NCBI RefSeq assembly: GCF_963678635.1
Contig: NC_087062.1
Coordinates: forward strand, 93,841,845 to 93,905,844
Length of the DNA stretch: 64,000 nucleotides
Source: Symsagittifera roscoffensis
Taxonomy: Eukaryota > Xenacoelomorpha > Acoela > Convolutidae
Direction: 5' to 3'
Shown: one piece after another, positions 1-11,271 of the stretch
Position numbering within the stretch: the stretch's first letter is position 1
Layout: each line of letters starts with the position of its first letter
Translations under genes and position numbers: made by a program
Notes under the pieces: generated by a model
What the model saw: the letters and a program-made list of their open reading frames with translations, nothing else
Told to the model about the DNA's origin: nothing
Database searches by the model: none

Positions 1-409
1 TTTTCAACTAAATGCACTGAAAACCGAATTTGTAACCTTTTGTGAGTAACATGACAAAAAACCTGTGAGACCGAATATACATGAGCATCGAAAACACATT
101 GGTCACAAAAAAAAACGAAAGTAATGTAAGTATCTAGGCATAAAAATTGACAAAACGCCAGGTCAAAACCCTTTTTAAAAACATGGCTATAGCAATTAGA
201 ACAATCGATATAAATAAGAAGCAGCTCCCGACTGAAAACTGAAACATGCTTCTTCAAACTCTTGTTTTGATCCAATTGGATTTTTCATCTCTATTCATTC
301 AAAATATGTCCAATGCTATATCCTTAGAAAAACAGATAAAATGGGACTCAAAACAATTAAGTTGTCTAAAAAATCCAGATCAAGCAAAAACCTGGTCAGT
401 GTCTGAAAA

Positions 410-793
410 ATTTTGAAACACAAGTCAAAATTTTGTTTGTTTTAGTACTTCAAAAACGAACGAGAACCTTTCAACTATGACCTGTTCGTACCAACAGCCA
501 ATTATCGACTGAGTTTGAGATCTGACATTTTTCTCCTTCAGGGAAAAACTCATCTATTTTCTTAAGTAAATCTTTTTCTATCTTTCTTCTGTAAATTAGA
601 AAAAATTTGAAACACAAGTCAATATTTTGTTTGTTTTAGTACTTCAAAAACGAAAGAGAACCTTTCAATTATGACCTTCCAATTACCAACAGCCAATTAG
701 TGACTTAGTTTGAGATATGACATTTTTCTTCTTCTGGAAAAACTCATCTAATTTTTAAGTAAATCGTTTTCTATCTTTCTTTTGTAAATTAGA
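410..793. repeat. Two-copy tandem repeat, ~190-bp unit
   Basis: The segment starting TTTGAAACACAAGTCAA near 412 recurs near 606 (offset 194). Both copies run through TTTGTTTGTTTTAGTACTTC and end in TGTAAATTAGAA. They differ by scattered substitutions and small indels, so the duplication is not recent. No coding content is visible. Confidence 0.85.
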
Positions 794-1069
794 ATTCACT
801 ACTGTCACATACTCGGGAGGTTAACTTAAGTCAGCATGTTTCCAAAAGTAGACTGAAAAATTATTTTTCGGAGATTCAACTAAAATAAAGTGTCGAAAGA
901 AGCAATGCTCATACTTGGCATGATTTCCGGTTTAATTGAGAACTCTTTAAATCAATTGTTAGTACAAACTTAGCGCTGCCACATTAATTTCTCACTTTCT
1001 ACAAAGTATATATTTGTATGTTAAACTATTTTGCATATTAAGCGTTAGGCTTTGTCTATACATTAATTA

Positions 1070-1072
<3 letters not shown>

Positions 1073-1125
<53 letters not shown>
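1073..1125. repeat. (TC)n microsatellite
   Basis: About 53 bases of uninterrupted TC dinucleotides (AG on the other strand), ending at CTAGTACCC. A simple sequence repeat. Confidence 0.95.
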
Positions 1126-1126
<1 letters not shown>

Positions 1127-1250
1127 GTACCCAAATATTCTATTGTGAATGGCGGACTTAGTTTAATTAGCCGTATATTCTTATTTTCTTCTGTTGGTGA
1201 CAAATTTGCCCATCAGTGCTGACTCGATATTTATTCTCATTTCCCCGATA

Positions 1251-3067
1251 TGTGTCTCATTTCCCCGGAATGGCACAATTCGAACTAGCGGCGGCAATAG
1301 AAAAACAACGATAATTTATTAGTAAGAGGAGGGTCAAAACAATCTGAAATTTTTAAGTTTGAAAATTTCAATTCCGAGCGATCTATTTCTGAGAAATGCA
1401 GAAACGGCCATTTTTATTATAAAAAGACGAAAAAACACACAACCGGAGATACAGAACGGAAAACGGTCGATAAAAAACACAAGAACAACCAGACGTCTTA
1501 TCGTGGTAACAAGGCACGATAAGACACTTAGCAGGAAGAGATCTCACAAAAGGAGACTTCAGTGGAGCATCCGGAGCAAACAGTACCCTCCCGTGCCACG
1601 AAATTGAGGAGACAACGACGTTATTTCCAGAGAAGCACGGAATTGGAGACGGAATTGGTGCCCGGAGACTGATATATGCTGAGAGACTGTGATAGACTTC
1701 TTAGCTACTTTAATGCCCTGAACATTTGAAATAACTCCAGTATTGTTTGGTAATTCAGAATATGAGTAGCTAGAAAGAGGAGAGAGTCAATTTAGAAGAA
1801 AGTGAGGAATATATATGCCCGGGATGGGTTTTTTTATTCAGACTGGTTTTCAAAAAGTTGGCAGCGTATGGGTATCGATGCGGAAATCTTTGAATGGCCA
1901 AGTGAGTATGCTTGTACTAGACTTAAATGATAATGGCTTTGCTGCTTGAACAATTTTTTTGATGGTTTCAATAGGTGAATAGTTTATGCGTCGCAAATTA
2001 TCCGCAATCATAATCGTTTCAAAGTGGGTTGAGGCAAGCTAATTGGCCTTATTAGTTCGATAGACGACTCTAATTTTAACTCTTAAAACTTGATATTATC
2101 AGCCTAAAATGCGTAATTCATTAACCATTTGTATGTTAAATTATTTTGCATATTAAGCGTTATGCTTTGAGGCAAGCTAATTGGCCTTATTAGTTCGATA
2201 GACGAATCTAATTTTAACTCCTAAAACTTGATATTATCAGCCTAAAATGCGTAATTCATTAACCAAGGTTTATTCGACGCTTAATATAATCTGAAATTTT
2301 TAAGTTTCAAAATTTCAATTCTGAGCGATCTATTTCTGAGAAATGCAGAAACGGCCATTTTCATTATAAAAAGACAAAAAAACACACAACCGGAGATACA
2401 GAACGGAAAACGGTCGATAAAAAACACAAGAACAACCAGACGTCTGTTCGTGGTAACAAGGCACGATAAGACACTTAGCAGGAAGAGATCTCACGAAAGG
2501 AGACTTCAGTGGAGCATCCGGAGCGAACAGTACCCTCCCGTGCCGCGAAATTGAGGAGACAACGACGTTATTTCCAGAGAAGCACGGAATTGCAGACGGA
2601 ATTGGTGCCCGGAGACTGATATATGCTGAGAGACTGTGATAGACTTCTTAGCTACTTTAATGCCCTGAAGATTTGAAATAACTCCAGTATTGTTTGGTAA
2701 TTCAGAATATGAGTAGCTAGCAAGAGGAGAGAGTCAATCCATCTCCAATGGAATTAGTATATAACTTTCACTAAAAACATAGTAAAATAGGATATTCGAA
2801 CCATGTTTTCAATGGCAGTCATGTAGTCTGGGGATCCGAGACCCAGTTATGTCATTATCTTCGCATGCAAACGAAAGCTGATCAAAAGTCGTTCGACTGG
2901 TGGCCTAAAAATGCTAACTTTCACTTAGCCCTAAACAGACCAGAAAATCAACTGGCTAGGTCGAGACGGTGAAAAACGGGTAGAATTTAGACAACTGACG
3001 CCGGCCAGTCGTCAATAGGTGCTTTTTCTACGCTCGGTCATTATGTAGTATTTGGGCGAATGTTACA
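1251..3067 (+). mobile_element. Element A 5' LTR, internally duplicated
   Basis: The right end GGGCGAATGTTACA is the LTR terminus used by the other elements here and is followed, as in them, by a primer-binding site. The body from ~2290 to 3067 aligns with the left LTR of element C (35570-36349), including the CCATCTCCAATGG hairpin and the GTAGTCTGGGGATCCGAGAC segment. The left end is uncertain: TGTGTCTC at 1251 is the best TG-start candidate and precedes sequence resembling the start of C's LTR. The length of ~1.8 kb, against 0.8-0.9 kb for the other LTRs, is explained by an internal duplication plus inserted sequence. Confidence 0.65.
1343..2738. repeat. Direct duplication of LTR A (~450 bp) around an insert
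   Basis: 1343-1790 and 2290-2738 are near-identical copies (AATCTGAAATTTTTAAGTT at the left, AGAGGAGAGAGTCAAT at the right). The ~500 bp between them contain a further tandem pair, 2031-2126 and 2169-2264, beginning GAGGCAAGCTAATTGGCC. Only the second LTR copy continues into the rest of the LTR. The first may be a remnant of a second, truncated insertion rather than a true internal duplication. Confidence 0.8.
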
Positions 3068-3079
3068 TAGACGTTTTTA

Positions 3080-3093
3080 TGGCGCTCCTGGGT
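3080..3093 (+). promoter_or_regulatory. Candidate tRNA primer-binding site (element A)
   Basis: TGGCGCTCCTGGGT begins 12 nt after the LTR end. It starts with TGG, the complement of a tRNA CCA end, and recurs at the same place in all five elements here. I cannot name the tRNA; its 3' end would read CCCAGGAGCGCCA. Confidence 0.7.
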
Positions 3094-5061
3094 TTGCCTG
3101 TCAAAGGCATAAGGCCATCATCATCAGCAAAATTTTCAGATACGAACCCTCCGCTCCGGAGGTATGCCCGAGTTAGAGGCCTTATTATTCTGTATTGTAT
3201 TAGGCGGAAGGTACCGACCCTCCGCCTGGTACTTTTTAGCTTTTTAACTTAGTTAAGACCAGAAATTCCGAGGGCCGGAGGGTTAGGTGGGAAGCCATGA
3301 GCCCACTTATCTCAAGGCCCTGGGACAAAAAGCAACTAAAGAGAAAGCGTAAAACCGAGCAAAACTAGTATATAACCAAGAAAAAATCAAAAGCAAGATT
3401 ACTTGAAAACAGAAAAGTACAATAAACAATAAAAAATCCAAAAAAGACCAAAAACAGTAAGAAATATAAAATGACAGTTTATCTATTTTTTTCGGACGGG
3501 AAGTGATCTGACCTTCCTATTGTTGTTGTTTCAGATTGATTTATTTGATTTCTGATCGAAAGATTGAGTGTTTTGGTGGTGGGTAAGGTACCCTGCCTTG
3601 AGTATTTAAGCACGTTAATGATAAATTTGCCGGTGACCGGAGGGTAGAGTGACAAGCTGACAGACGTGTTCCAGACTCAACAGAGGGCATCAGGGACAAC
3701 ATCCACAACGACTGTTGGGTATCGTTGATCAAGTTTTAGTATCGTTCGGGTACTATTTCATTAAGACTTAAGTGGTGGGGGCACAATTGGATCGGTCCGA
3801 TTGCATCCTCCCTCGATTGCAAATTTCCGAGTTAAGGGTCCTAATTCGGATATTTTCGTTCAAAGGAAGGTATAGTAAAATTTATTAACGAACACTTATA
3901 GGTTATTATTTGTATTATATATTATTATCTCCCCTTTAGACCCGAGAAACACCCCAATTTTCTGGAAAAAATACTAATTTTTGACCAAACTGTTAACCCC
4001 AGAAGTTTTGGATATCCCAGTTGTTCAGAGCAGCAAAAAGCTTCTGCGCAGTGAGCTAATACGTAGTTCTACCCCCCTATTTAAAGAAACCGCGCGGAAA
4101 GAAGCTTAGTAGAAGTTGGCGAAAATAAAAAATTTTCGATCCAATATTGTGTAATAATTCCAAATTTCGTCAATATGTTTTGAGGGTTGAGTTTTGAGTT
4201 TTTAGAGTTAGAGTGATAAAAATTCTTGTGTTAGGAGCCTGCTAGCATAACGTGCTCGGTTGCAAGAGAGATTTTTGAGTAACCCTCCAAATATCTCCGT
4301 TGATAGAGCTAGAGACTTAAAGATTGGAAAAGGAAGGAATCGGAGGGTCCAATTTTGATAGTTTTTGGCCAAAATTTCGTTTCCAAACCAAAATTTGGTC
4401 CGGTTTTTTGCATTATTCCAGTGCCGTACAAGGCTACTACGCTCGTTTCAAGTGTTTTTAGGCACTTTCAGTAAGAATTGCGGAAAACGTCTCTGAGAAC
4501 CTATATAGGTGGTGAAAAAAGGCCAACTTAACGATTGCAATTTTGCTGATTTCTCAAAGACTAGCCAAATGATCGGAACAAATTTGGTACCATAAGTCGA
4601 AGTTTTTCATCACTTTCCTGGAACGCAACCGTTTTTGGGTTGATAACTTCAGGAAAGAAAAAAATTTTAAAATTGGTTAGTTCGGAGGGTTCAAATCTTA
4701 GGGAACACTCCGAGCGGCAGAAATTTTTGTAAAATTACCTTTTTACCCTAATGGGAAGGTTGACCGAGTCAACCAACCTAGTTTCAAGTAAGTTAGACTG
4801 CAATCGGAGGTTTTACAGCGGTGAAATTATCTGTTTTCCTGATTTTTGGGCAACCCTCCGAAGCAACGCTCCGGAGTCAGTTAAGCCCCTTAGCAACCAT
4901 CTTTAATAGAAATTTTTCACGCAGCCCTCTGATGAAGCTAAAATAACCCTACGGAGTGAATTTAGCTTGTTTTGACACTTTGCGAGACCAGTAGGAGTCC
5001 CTTCTAAGTTAGACTTAATAAATTTAGAATTTTGAAGGAACCCTCCGAAGCAACCCCCTTT

Positions 5062-5290
5062 TTGACCCTCTTCTTATTTACCCTCCTCTTATTGACCCTC
5101 CTCTTATTGACCCTCCTCTTATTGACCCTCCTCTTTTTGACCCTCCTTAGTGAATTTAAGGGGACCCTCCGAAGTTACTTTGGTGACTAAGGTACCCTCC
5201 GAAGCAACCCTCCGGAGTAAGGTAAGTGTCTTAACAACCCTCCGAAGTAACCCTCCGGAGTGACTTAAGCTCCTTAACAACCCTCCTTTG
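5062..5290. repeat. CCCTCC tandem arrays in leader A
   Basis: Five imperfect copies of an 18-bp unit (CTCCTCTTATTGACCCTC) lie at ~5062-5150. They are followed by irregular alternation of ACCCTCCGAAGT and ACCCTCCGGAGT to ~5290. The same CCCTCCG word occurs all through the A and C leaders. Confidence 0.85.
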
Positions 5291-5350
5291 TGAAGAATCA
5301 AAGTACCCGAGAACAAAAATTATTTTTTTGATTTTGATTTTGGTTGTGTC

Positions 5351-5463
5351 GTTGCCTTGAGCTACTTAATAGGAAGACTCGGGCAATCCGGGAACATATG
5401 AAAGAAGGCCTCGGTGAGTGTATTAGACAAGACACACTCACTTGAGAAGACAAAGTTGTTCCC
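5351..5463 (+). promoter_or_regulatory. Structured RNA module A1 in leader
   Basis: A 113-nt module. Hairpin P1 closes TTGCC with GGCAA. An outer stem pairs GGGAACA with TGTTCCC across ~75 nt. Inside it a hairpin pairs GTGAGTGT with ACACTCAC, extended by CTC/GAG. The same layout recurs in module A2, in element C and, on the minus strand, in element D, with several paired positions changed on both sides. Function unknown; packaging, dimerisation, translation or RNA stability are all possible. Confidence 0.7.
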
Positions 5464-5535
5464 TACTCTCGTGCACTTGGAACTGTCCGGGTGTGGGAGA
5501 GCTTTGCTTAGACTCTAGATTTTTTCGATCAAGAA

Positions 5536-5645
5536 GTTGCCTTGAGCTACGTAGTAGGAAAGCTCGGGCAATCGCAGGACATATAAAAGAAGACCTTGGT
5601 GAGTGCATTAGACAAGACACATTCACTTGAGAAGACAGTGTCCTG
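5536..5645 (+). promoter_or_regulatory. Structured RNA module A2 in leader
   Basis: Second copy, 110 nt, 185 nt after the first. P1 is TTGCC/GGCAA with an inner GAGCT/AGCTC stem. The outer stem is now CAGGACA/TGTCCTG, different in sequence from A1 but still complementary. The inner hairpin is GTGAGTG/CATTCAC with one G-T pair. Confidence 0.7.
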
Positions 5646-6104
5646 GGCTTCGTTATTTTGGAGTGTTTCAATCGAGGGAAGTCTTTTTCTTTAAGACTGA
5701 GCTTTATTTATCTGTTACTGAAACCATCACTGCTCTTTTATAAAATATTGTTTGATTTCAAACGAATCAGTGATTTGATACGTCTGTGGTGGTAAAGTGA
5801 TATCGAACGAAACATCGCTGTCACCTATAGGGTATTCTTATCTGGTTATCAATTGTTTTTTGTGTGTCAGTTATAATATCTTGTGAATTTTTGTGATATT
5901 GATATACTAGGTGGTAGACTGGAATTAGTAATATCTAAACACTGTGTGTAGCTTAGCTGAGTCACCAATAACATCTCTAGGAGATTGAAGTGAAATTTTT
6001 GATATTAAAGGAGTTGAGGAGGCGGGCTTGGGCAAGTTTTTTTGTTTCAAATTTGTTTTTGGAGCTTGTGCACTGCCGTAAAAAAAATTTTTTTTTCACG
6101 AGAC

Positions 6105-7754
6105 ATGCAGCGTAGAGACTACCTAGGAGAAGTAATTAATTTTCCCAGGCTGAGCACGGTAAGCACTCGGAGGTTTATATCACGGCGTAGCCAATCTTCG
6201 ATTAGTAGCATCACTGAAGTTTTTGTATGTGAAGCAGTAAGTGAAGATCATAGTGATCTTTCAGTGAGGAGAATGAAACTACGAAGTGAGAAGAATCGAG
6301 ATGGCGATGAAGAGCGGGACGCCGAGGCCGGAGCGGCTAACTTGACGCCAACTGATCCTTACGAGAAAGGGGAGCAGACACTAATCCGACCCGACCACCA
6401 CCATCGTGAGGACCCGGAAGAGCCTGGCGAGGAACTTGCACGAGAAGAAACCGAGGAAACTCAAGAGACCTCGGAGCGTTCCGAGGTTGGAGTACGAGAG
6501 GAACTGTTGTTTAGGGAAACCTCCAAACCAGCGACCAAAAGCAATAGTCGGAGAAAAGAACAATACTCTCTAGTCAAGCAGGGAAAGAATGCGATGATGT
6601 CGAGCATAAGTCTAAGAGAAGAGCAACTAAGTTCAAAAGCGAAAAGAAACTTCAAGATGTTGTACGATGAGCGCATGACGTCGCTCCGAACTGATGGATT
6701 GTCTTCTGGCTATGACGGTCCGGGGCTGATGCACTCGGACATAGGCTCCACACCTAGCCCGAGATAGGAGAAGATCAAGAAAGCGTTTTATGAGTCGCCA
6801 ACTAGACCATTGTCAGATGGGATAACGATGGTAGCATCATTGACATACGACAGGCTGATGATGTCGATGGGCACACAGAAGGGTGGTGCAGAGTCGAGTA
6901 CCAGGCTGCAACCTCAATTGACGTCATCTCCCGTGGGTCTTACCTCAGTGCTGGGAACGACCAGCCAATTGAGTGACATGTTTGCCGGTGTAATGACAAG
7001 CCTTGAAGAACTGCGACACGATATGACCAAGAGGATGGATCGAAATGAAGAAAGGGCACAAAAAGGCCATGAAAGGTTGAGAGACGAGCTGACCGATGTG
7101 AAGTCACAAGCGAGATGTGATCAGGCCCAGCTGATTAGGGACACGGATAAATGCCTGGCGGAAATCTTGGCGCTGGCTACCAAGGGGTCACAAGAAAGAG
7201 ATGTTTGTTAAGATGACGAGGGAAATCGAGCAATTATTGAACGATCGTGACAACACCTATTATCATATGATGACAAGCCTGGAGAAAAAGTTAGATGCCA
7301 AAGCTGACCTTCTAATGCAGAAATATGATGAGCTTTTGAGCAGTAGCAACCGGTCAAATTGTCACACCCCAACGGAGAACTCACGCCAGGCGACAGGCGA
7401 GGACGGAGCTCGCAGTTATGCAAGGACCCATTCGAGATCAAGAATCAGCTTTGAGTCTAACCATAGGGAGTAACCCAGGGCTGCCCCGTCGAGAGTGGGT
7501 CGGACGGATCTGGGCCCGCCAGAAGCGGAGGGGACGTCGGGGGCACAGTCACCAATAATGCCACAAGTCAGATCAGTGCCAGATCTGACTACCGTCTCAC
7601 AGGACACAACGATGTATGCCTCAATGTTTGAGCCATTGGATAGATCTCTTGAAACATTCATCACCAAACTCTCGAAGTCAACTGAGAAAGGAGAGAGGTC
7701 AAGAAGGACACTCAAAAAGCCGAAGTCATACAAGGACGAATCAGATGGCTGCAT
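6105..7754 (+). pseudogene. Element A gag, N-terminal part, broken
   Basis: The ATG at 6105 opens MQRRDYLGEV, matching the start of C's gag (MQRRDSLGST). The frame encodes a charged, probably disordered N-terminal region followed by a helical segment that aligns along its length with C's gag. It is broken by an in-frame TAG at 6765-6767, a frameshift near 7205 and an in-frame TAA at 7471-7473. Similarity stops abruptly after the codons for SDGCI at 7754, just where the capsid-like domain begins in C. Capsid, zinc knuckles and all of pol are absent. The broken end adjoins element D, which lies on the other strand. This copy can no longer make Gag. Confidence 0.85.
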
Positions 7755-8254
7755 CGCATTTCCTTTCTTTGTTTCTCTGGTATTAATTTCCTAGAGCTAT
7801 CCCTTAGTTTAGGTATTCTTGACTTGTCTCGACTCATTTTCGACTTATCACTTCTGACTGCCTGTACACTCAATTAGGTTGCTAATGTTCTTATTATTTG
7901 ACTAGTTATAATAATAACACAACACAGTAAAATCCAAAAGTTTCACTTGAATAGTGACCACAAATCCTTGTATGTTATCACAGTACAGCGTATATACAAT
8001 TTATTCACACTAATCGATTGTTGGTTGTAAGATATGAAGCTAGCACAGTTTGATGATATCAATATATTTAAAAGATAGTGTATTCACTACCCAATCAAGA
8101 ACAAATATTATGGATTTAAAACCAAAAACGAAGGAAGATAAAAATATTTTCAAAAAAAATATGTGTTTTTTACTTTAGTCAGTCGCAATACAAAATTCAA
8201 ACTTGTGTCTAAAGAAAGGGCTTTCCTTGTTCAGTGCCGCATTAAACAGACAAA

Positions 8255-8366
8255 ACTTGAAGGCAATAATTTTCTCAAGATGGCTTCTATTGCACCTACT
8301 GAGTCCTGTGTTACCTATCTGCCTTCGGATTGCCCGAGCTAGACCTACTAAAATCCTCAAGGCAAT
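8255..8366 (-). promoter_or_regulatory. Structured RNA module in leader D
   Basis: On the minus strand a 112-nt module has the same plan as A1/A2 and the C modules: P1 closed by TTGCC and GGCAA around TTGAG, TAGTAGG and AGCTC, then an outer stem GAAGGCA/TGCCTTC, with CTTGAGAA kept near the 3' side. The outer-stem sequence differs from both versions in A and C, yet both strands changed together. The inner hairpin is less clear here. Confidence 0.6.
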
Positions 8367-8597
8367 CACTTTTCCAAAATTTAATCTGGATTTTAATCCA
8401 CACAAATTAGTGTCGAACTCTGTTTTCAATAAAGTTTAATGTCGCGAATATCCGGGTTTACACCTGTTTTCTTTTAATATGGTCTTCTTTAAAGGCAAGT
8501 TACCAGTGCAGTCACTGGTTTCTAGCCTGACTCCTAATAACCTAATACTTTTCAAAATTTAACTTTTCTTTTGTCTACTTAAGTATTGACAAAAACT

Positions 8598-9345
8598 CAC
8601 CCTTCCGGGTTGGCAAAATTAGGATCCTTCCGGATTGGCAAAATTAGAACCCTTCCGGATTGGCAAAACTAGGACCCTTCTGGATTGGCGAAATTAGGAC
8701 CCTTGCGGATTGGCAGAAATAGGACCCTTCCGGATTGGCAAAACTATAACCCTTCCGGATTGGCAAAATTAGGATCCTTCCGGATTGGCGAAAATAGGAC
8801 CCTTCCGGATTGGCAAAATTAGGAAACTTCCGGATTGGCAAATCTAGGACCCTTCCGGATTGGCAAAACTAGGACCCTTCCGGATTAGCAAAATTAGAAC
8901 CCTTCCGGATTGGCAAAACTAGGACCCTTCTGGATTGGCGAAATTAGGACCCCTCCGGATTGGCAGAAATAGGACCCTTCCGGATTGGCAAAACTATAAC
9001 CCTTCCGGATTGGCAAAATTAGGATCCTTCCGGATTGGCGAAAATAGGACCCTTCCGGATTGGCAAAATTAGGACCCTTCCGGATTGGCAAATCTAGGAC
9101 CCTTCCGGATTGGCAAAACTAGGACCCTTCCGGATTAGCAAAATTAGGACCCCTCCTGATTGGCAAAATTGGAACCCTTTCGGATTAAATAAATAGGACA
9201 TTCCGGATTGGTAAAATTAAGACGCTTTCGAATTGGTGAAAATGTAACCCTTCCGGATTGGGAACCCTCCGGATTGGTGAAAAAGGGACCCTTCCGGATT
9301 GATGAAAATGGGACCATTCCGGATTGGGACCCTCCGGGTTTGTAA
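8598..9345. repeat. CCCTTCCGGATT satellite array in leader D
   Basis: About 29 copies of a ~25-bp unit, ACCCTTCCGGATTGGCAAAA plus a few bases. A higher-order period of 250 bp is visible: 8641-8890 and 8891-9140 share the same order of variants. It lies where A and C have ACCCTCCG arrays. There are no unique spacers, so it is not a CRISPR array. Confidence 0.9.
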
Positions 9346-11244
9346 AAATGGCTTTTGCGGGACTTCAAAATTTACATCCGAGACCCCACCGATACGGTCC
9401 GTGAGTCTATTATGCTATATGAAATGTTTAGAAAGGGCGTATTCCGGCCTTAGACCCTTCCGGATTGAAGCTAAGCTGCTTATTTGACAAATCCCCTCAA
9501 CTGTGAAGGGTCTTATAACTAGCTTACTCTTGAACTGAATGTCGTTTTCTGGGTTTTTTAGCCCTTCCTTTTGTCTAGAACACCGTAAAATTGCCTTATT
9601 CAACCGTTACTACCCTTTGGTATGGGTATAAGGGCTTTCCAGAAAAAATTTTACAAACGTGAAGGGTCTACCTTCACAAAAAGGTGATTTTGATAAAAAC
9701 AATATTAAAAATTTCATATGCTTGCTTTTTGATAATAGCTCTATGAGTAAGAGCAGCTAATTTCTGATCTAATGGTACTAAGATCAACTGAATCTTTCCA
9801 GTAGTTCCAAAGTTATTAACCAAAACGTCTTTTTTCTAAGGTTCAAAAACTTTCTCACTTTTAGGTTCCGCTCAAATTTTTTCGCAATTCTTATCTTTTT
9901 GACCTAAAAATTATTGATCCGAGCTCGGAAGGCCTATACTCTTCTAATTCAATGCAAAAGACCCAATCTAAAACGTTCCAGCTGAAAAACTTCGCCAAAA
10001 ACAATGATATTTGGACCCTTCCGTTTGACGAATCCACTAAATCAAACACTTTAAATTCGATTTCACTGTAACCCAGAAGTTTATTGGCAAACGGGTTTCC
10101 AAACCTGTCGATTCACTAGTTGAAGTTGTCCGAACAACAAATTTTATTGTCCTAGCGCACAAATTTCAAAAAAGTTTCTTATTTTGTAGCGTTTCGTTCT
10201 TTCAAAAATCAAGAAGATTCGGTTTTCGATACCCGATTAGTTCCAACCATTTCCGAATTAAAGTTAAACGGTTCCACCTATCATACTAGTAGTTACAATT
10301 TTGCACTTTTTTTCCGTTTCAAAAAAAACGATAACTCAAAAATCGCGAATTGTGGGGGTTCAAAATTTCAAAATTTAAAAACAGGTCTGCTTACTGTGTT
10401 TTTCACTGAAAAACGTTATAGGATCATGACTATAGGCTGTATAAATAGTAATACTAATAATATTATACCGCTCCAGGTTTGTTCAATATCCGAATTATGG
10501 TGCTTAACTCGGAAATTTGCAACTCGGTGGAGGGTCACTTCAGTGCAGTCACTGTCGAGCCCCCCACAGCTTGGTATCTTAATTTCTGTACCAAAAGGGA
10601 TACAAAACATGTTAACGATTCCCAATAGTTGATTGTTCTTGTCCTTGAGCCCTCTCTTGTTGCTCCTTGCCTTGCTTGCCGGATCAGTTCTGCTCTAATG
10701 CCGAGACCCTTCCGGATGGAGCGCCTATTAGCATTAACATGCTTAAATACTCAAATAACTCTACAGTACAAGCACCAGTAACGGGCCACAATTTTCATCG
10801 TAACAATCCTGACTGATATAAATGCCTGTAACAACACTATATCTAACAACAACCAACGCGAGGGTCGGATCAAATCTCGTCTGGGGAGATGATTTCTACT
10901 GATTTTATATTTTTTTTTACGGTTTTTGTTTTTTTTTTGGTTATTTTTCATGTTTTTTGTTTTTTCTTTGTTTTTACCTCACTATTTTTTGTTTGGTTTC
11001 TTGTATTTTTTTAAGTATTTTGTCACAAACCTCTCAGGGAACGACGGGACGACCATTCCCCCCAACCTTCCTGGTACGTGAATTTTCGGTCTTAACTAGG
11101 TTGAAAAGCTAGTTTCGGGAATCCGAAAGGCTTCAGCAATCCAAACTACCCTTCCGCCACTGTGCTAAGGGCCTTATTTAGAGCATCCGCTCGGCACGAA
11201 GTGCTGGTTAATGGTTCTGCCGGTCATGATGTTAAAAAGAATAA
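9346..11244 (-). other. Element D leader, LTR-proximal part
   Basis: Non-coding. On the minus strand it matches the leader of D' (62924-64000) through the A-rich CAAAAA stretch (T-rich here, ~10890-11030) and the acceptor-like GTTGTTACAG (10826-10835). Scattered CCCTTCCGG words continue to ~10710. Short ORFs in this part are mirrored in D' but diverge without a protein-like pattern. Confidence 0.7.
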
Positions 11245-11259
11245 CACCCAGGAGCGCCA
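11245..11259 (-). promoter_or_regulatory. Candidate primer-binding site (element D)
   Basis: On the minus strand TGGCGCTCCTGGGTG starts 12 nt after the LTR end, as in the other elements. Confidence 0.75.
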
Positions 11260-11271
11260 TAAAAACATCAA

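Larger units (their letters stand above)
1..1250. other. AT-rich region without recognised gene
   Basis: No reading frame with recognisable content is visible. The stretch holds a ~190-bp tandem duplication and a TC microsatellite, described separately. A short segment near 1015-1050 (TTAAACTATTTTGCATATTA) recurs with one change near 2132, so part of this DNA shares material with the interior of the neighbouring LTR. It may be the 3' end of an older element or flanking host DNA. Confidence 0.5.
3068..6104 (+). other. Element A leader (5' UTR)
   Basis: This 3-kb leader has no plausible long coding frame. In order it holds the primer-binding site, copies of CGGAGGGT/ACCCTCCG on both strands, an A-rich stretch (~3350-3470) rich in CAAAAA, an acceptor-like TTGTTGTTGTTTCAG ending at 3534, CCCTCC repeat arrays (~4850-5290), two structured RNA modules, and about 460 bases before the gag ATG. 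It aligns with element C's leader but lacks C's 1.57-kb duplication. Short ORFs inside it are not conserved. Confidence 0.75.

Noticed and set aside
8644-9091. Minus-strand frames encoding RKGPNFANPEGSYF-like repeats
   Set aside because: Products of the 25-bp satellite; the same frames recur every 250 bp with the higher-order repeat.
8598-9345. Array of short direct repeats that could suggest CRISPR
   Set aside because: Units are contiguous and degenerate without unique spacers, in an animal-type genome inside a transposon leader.
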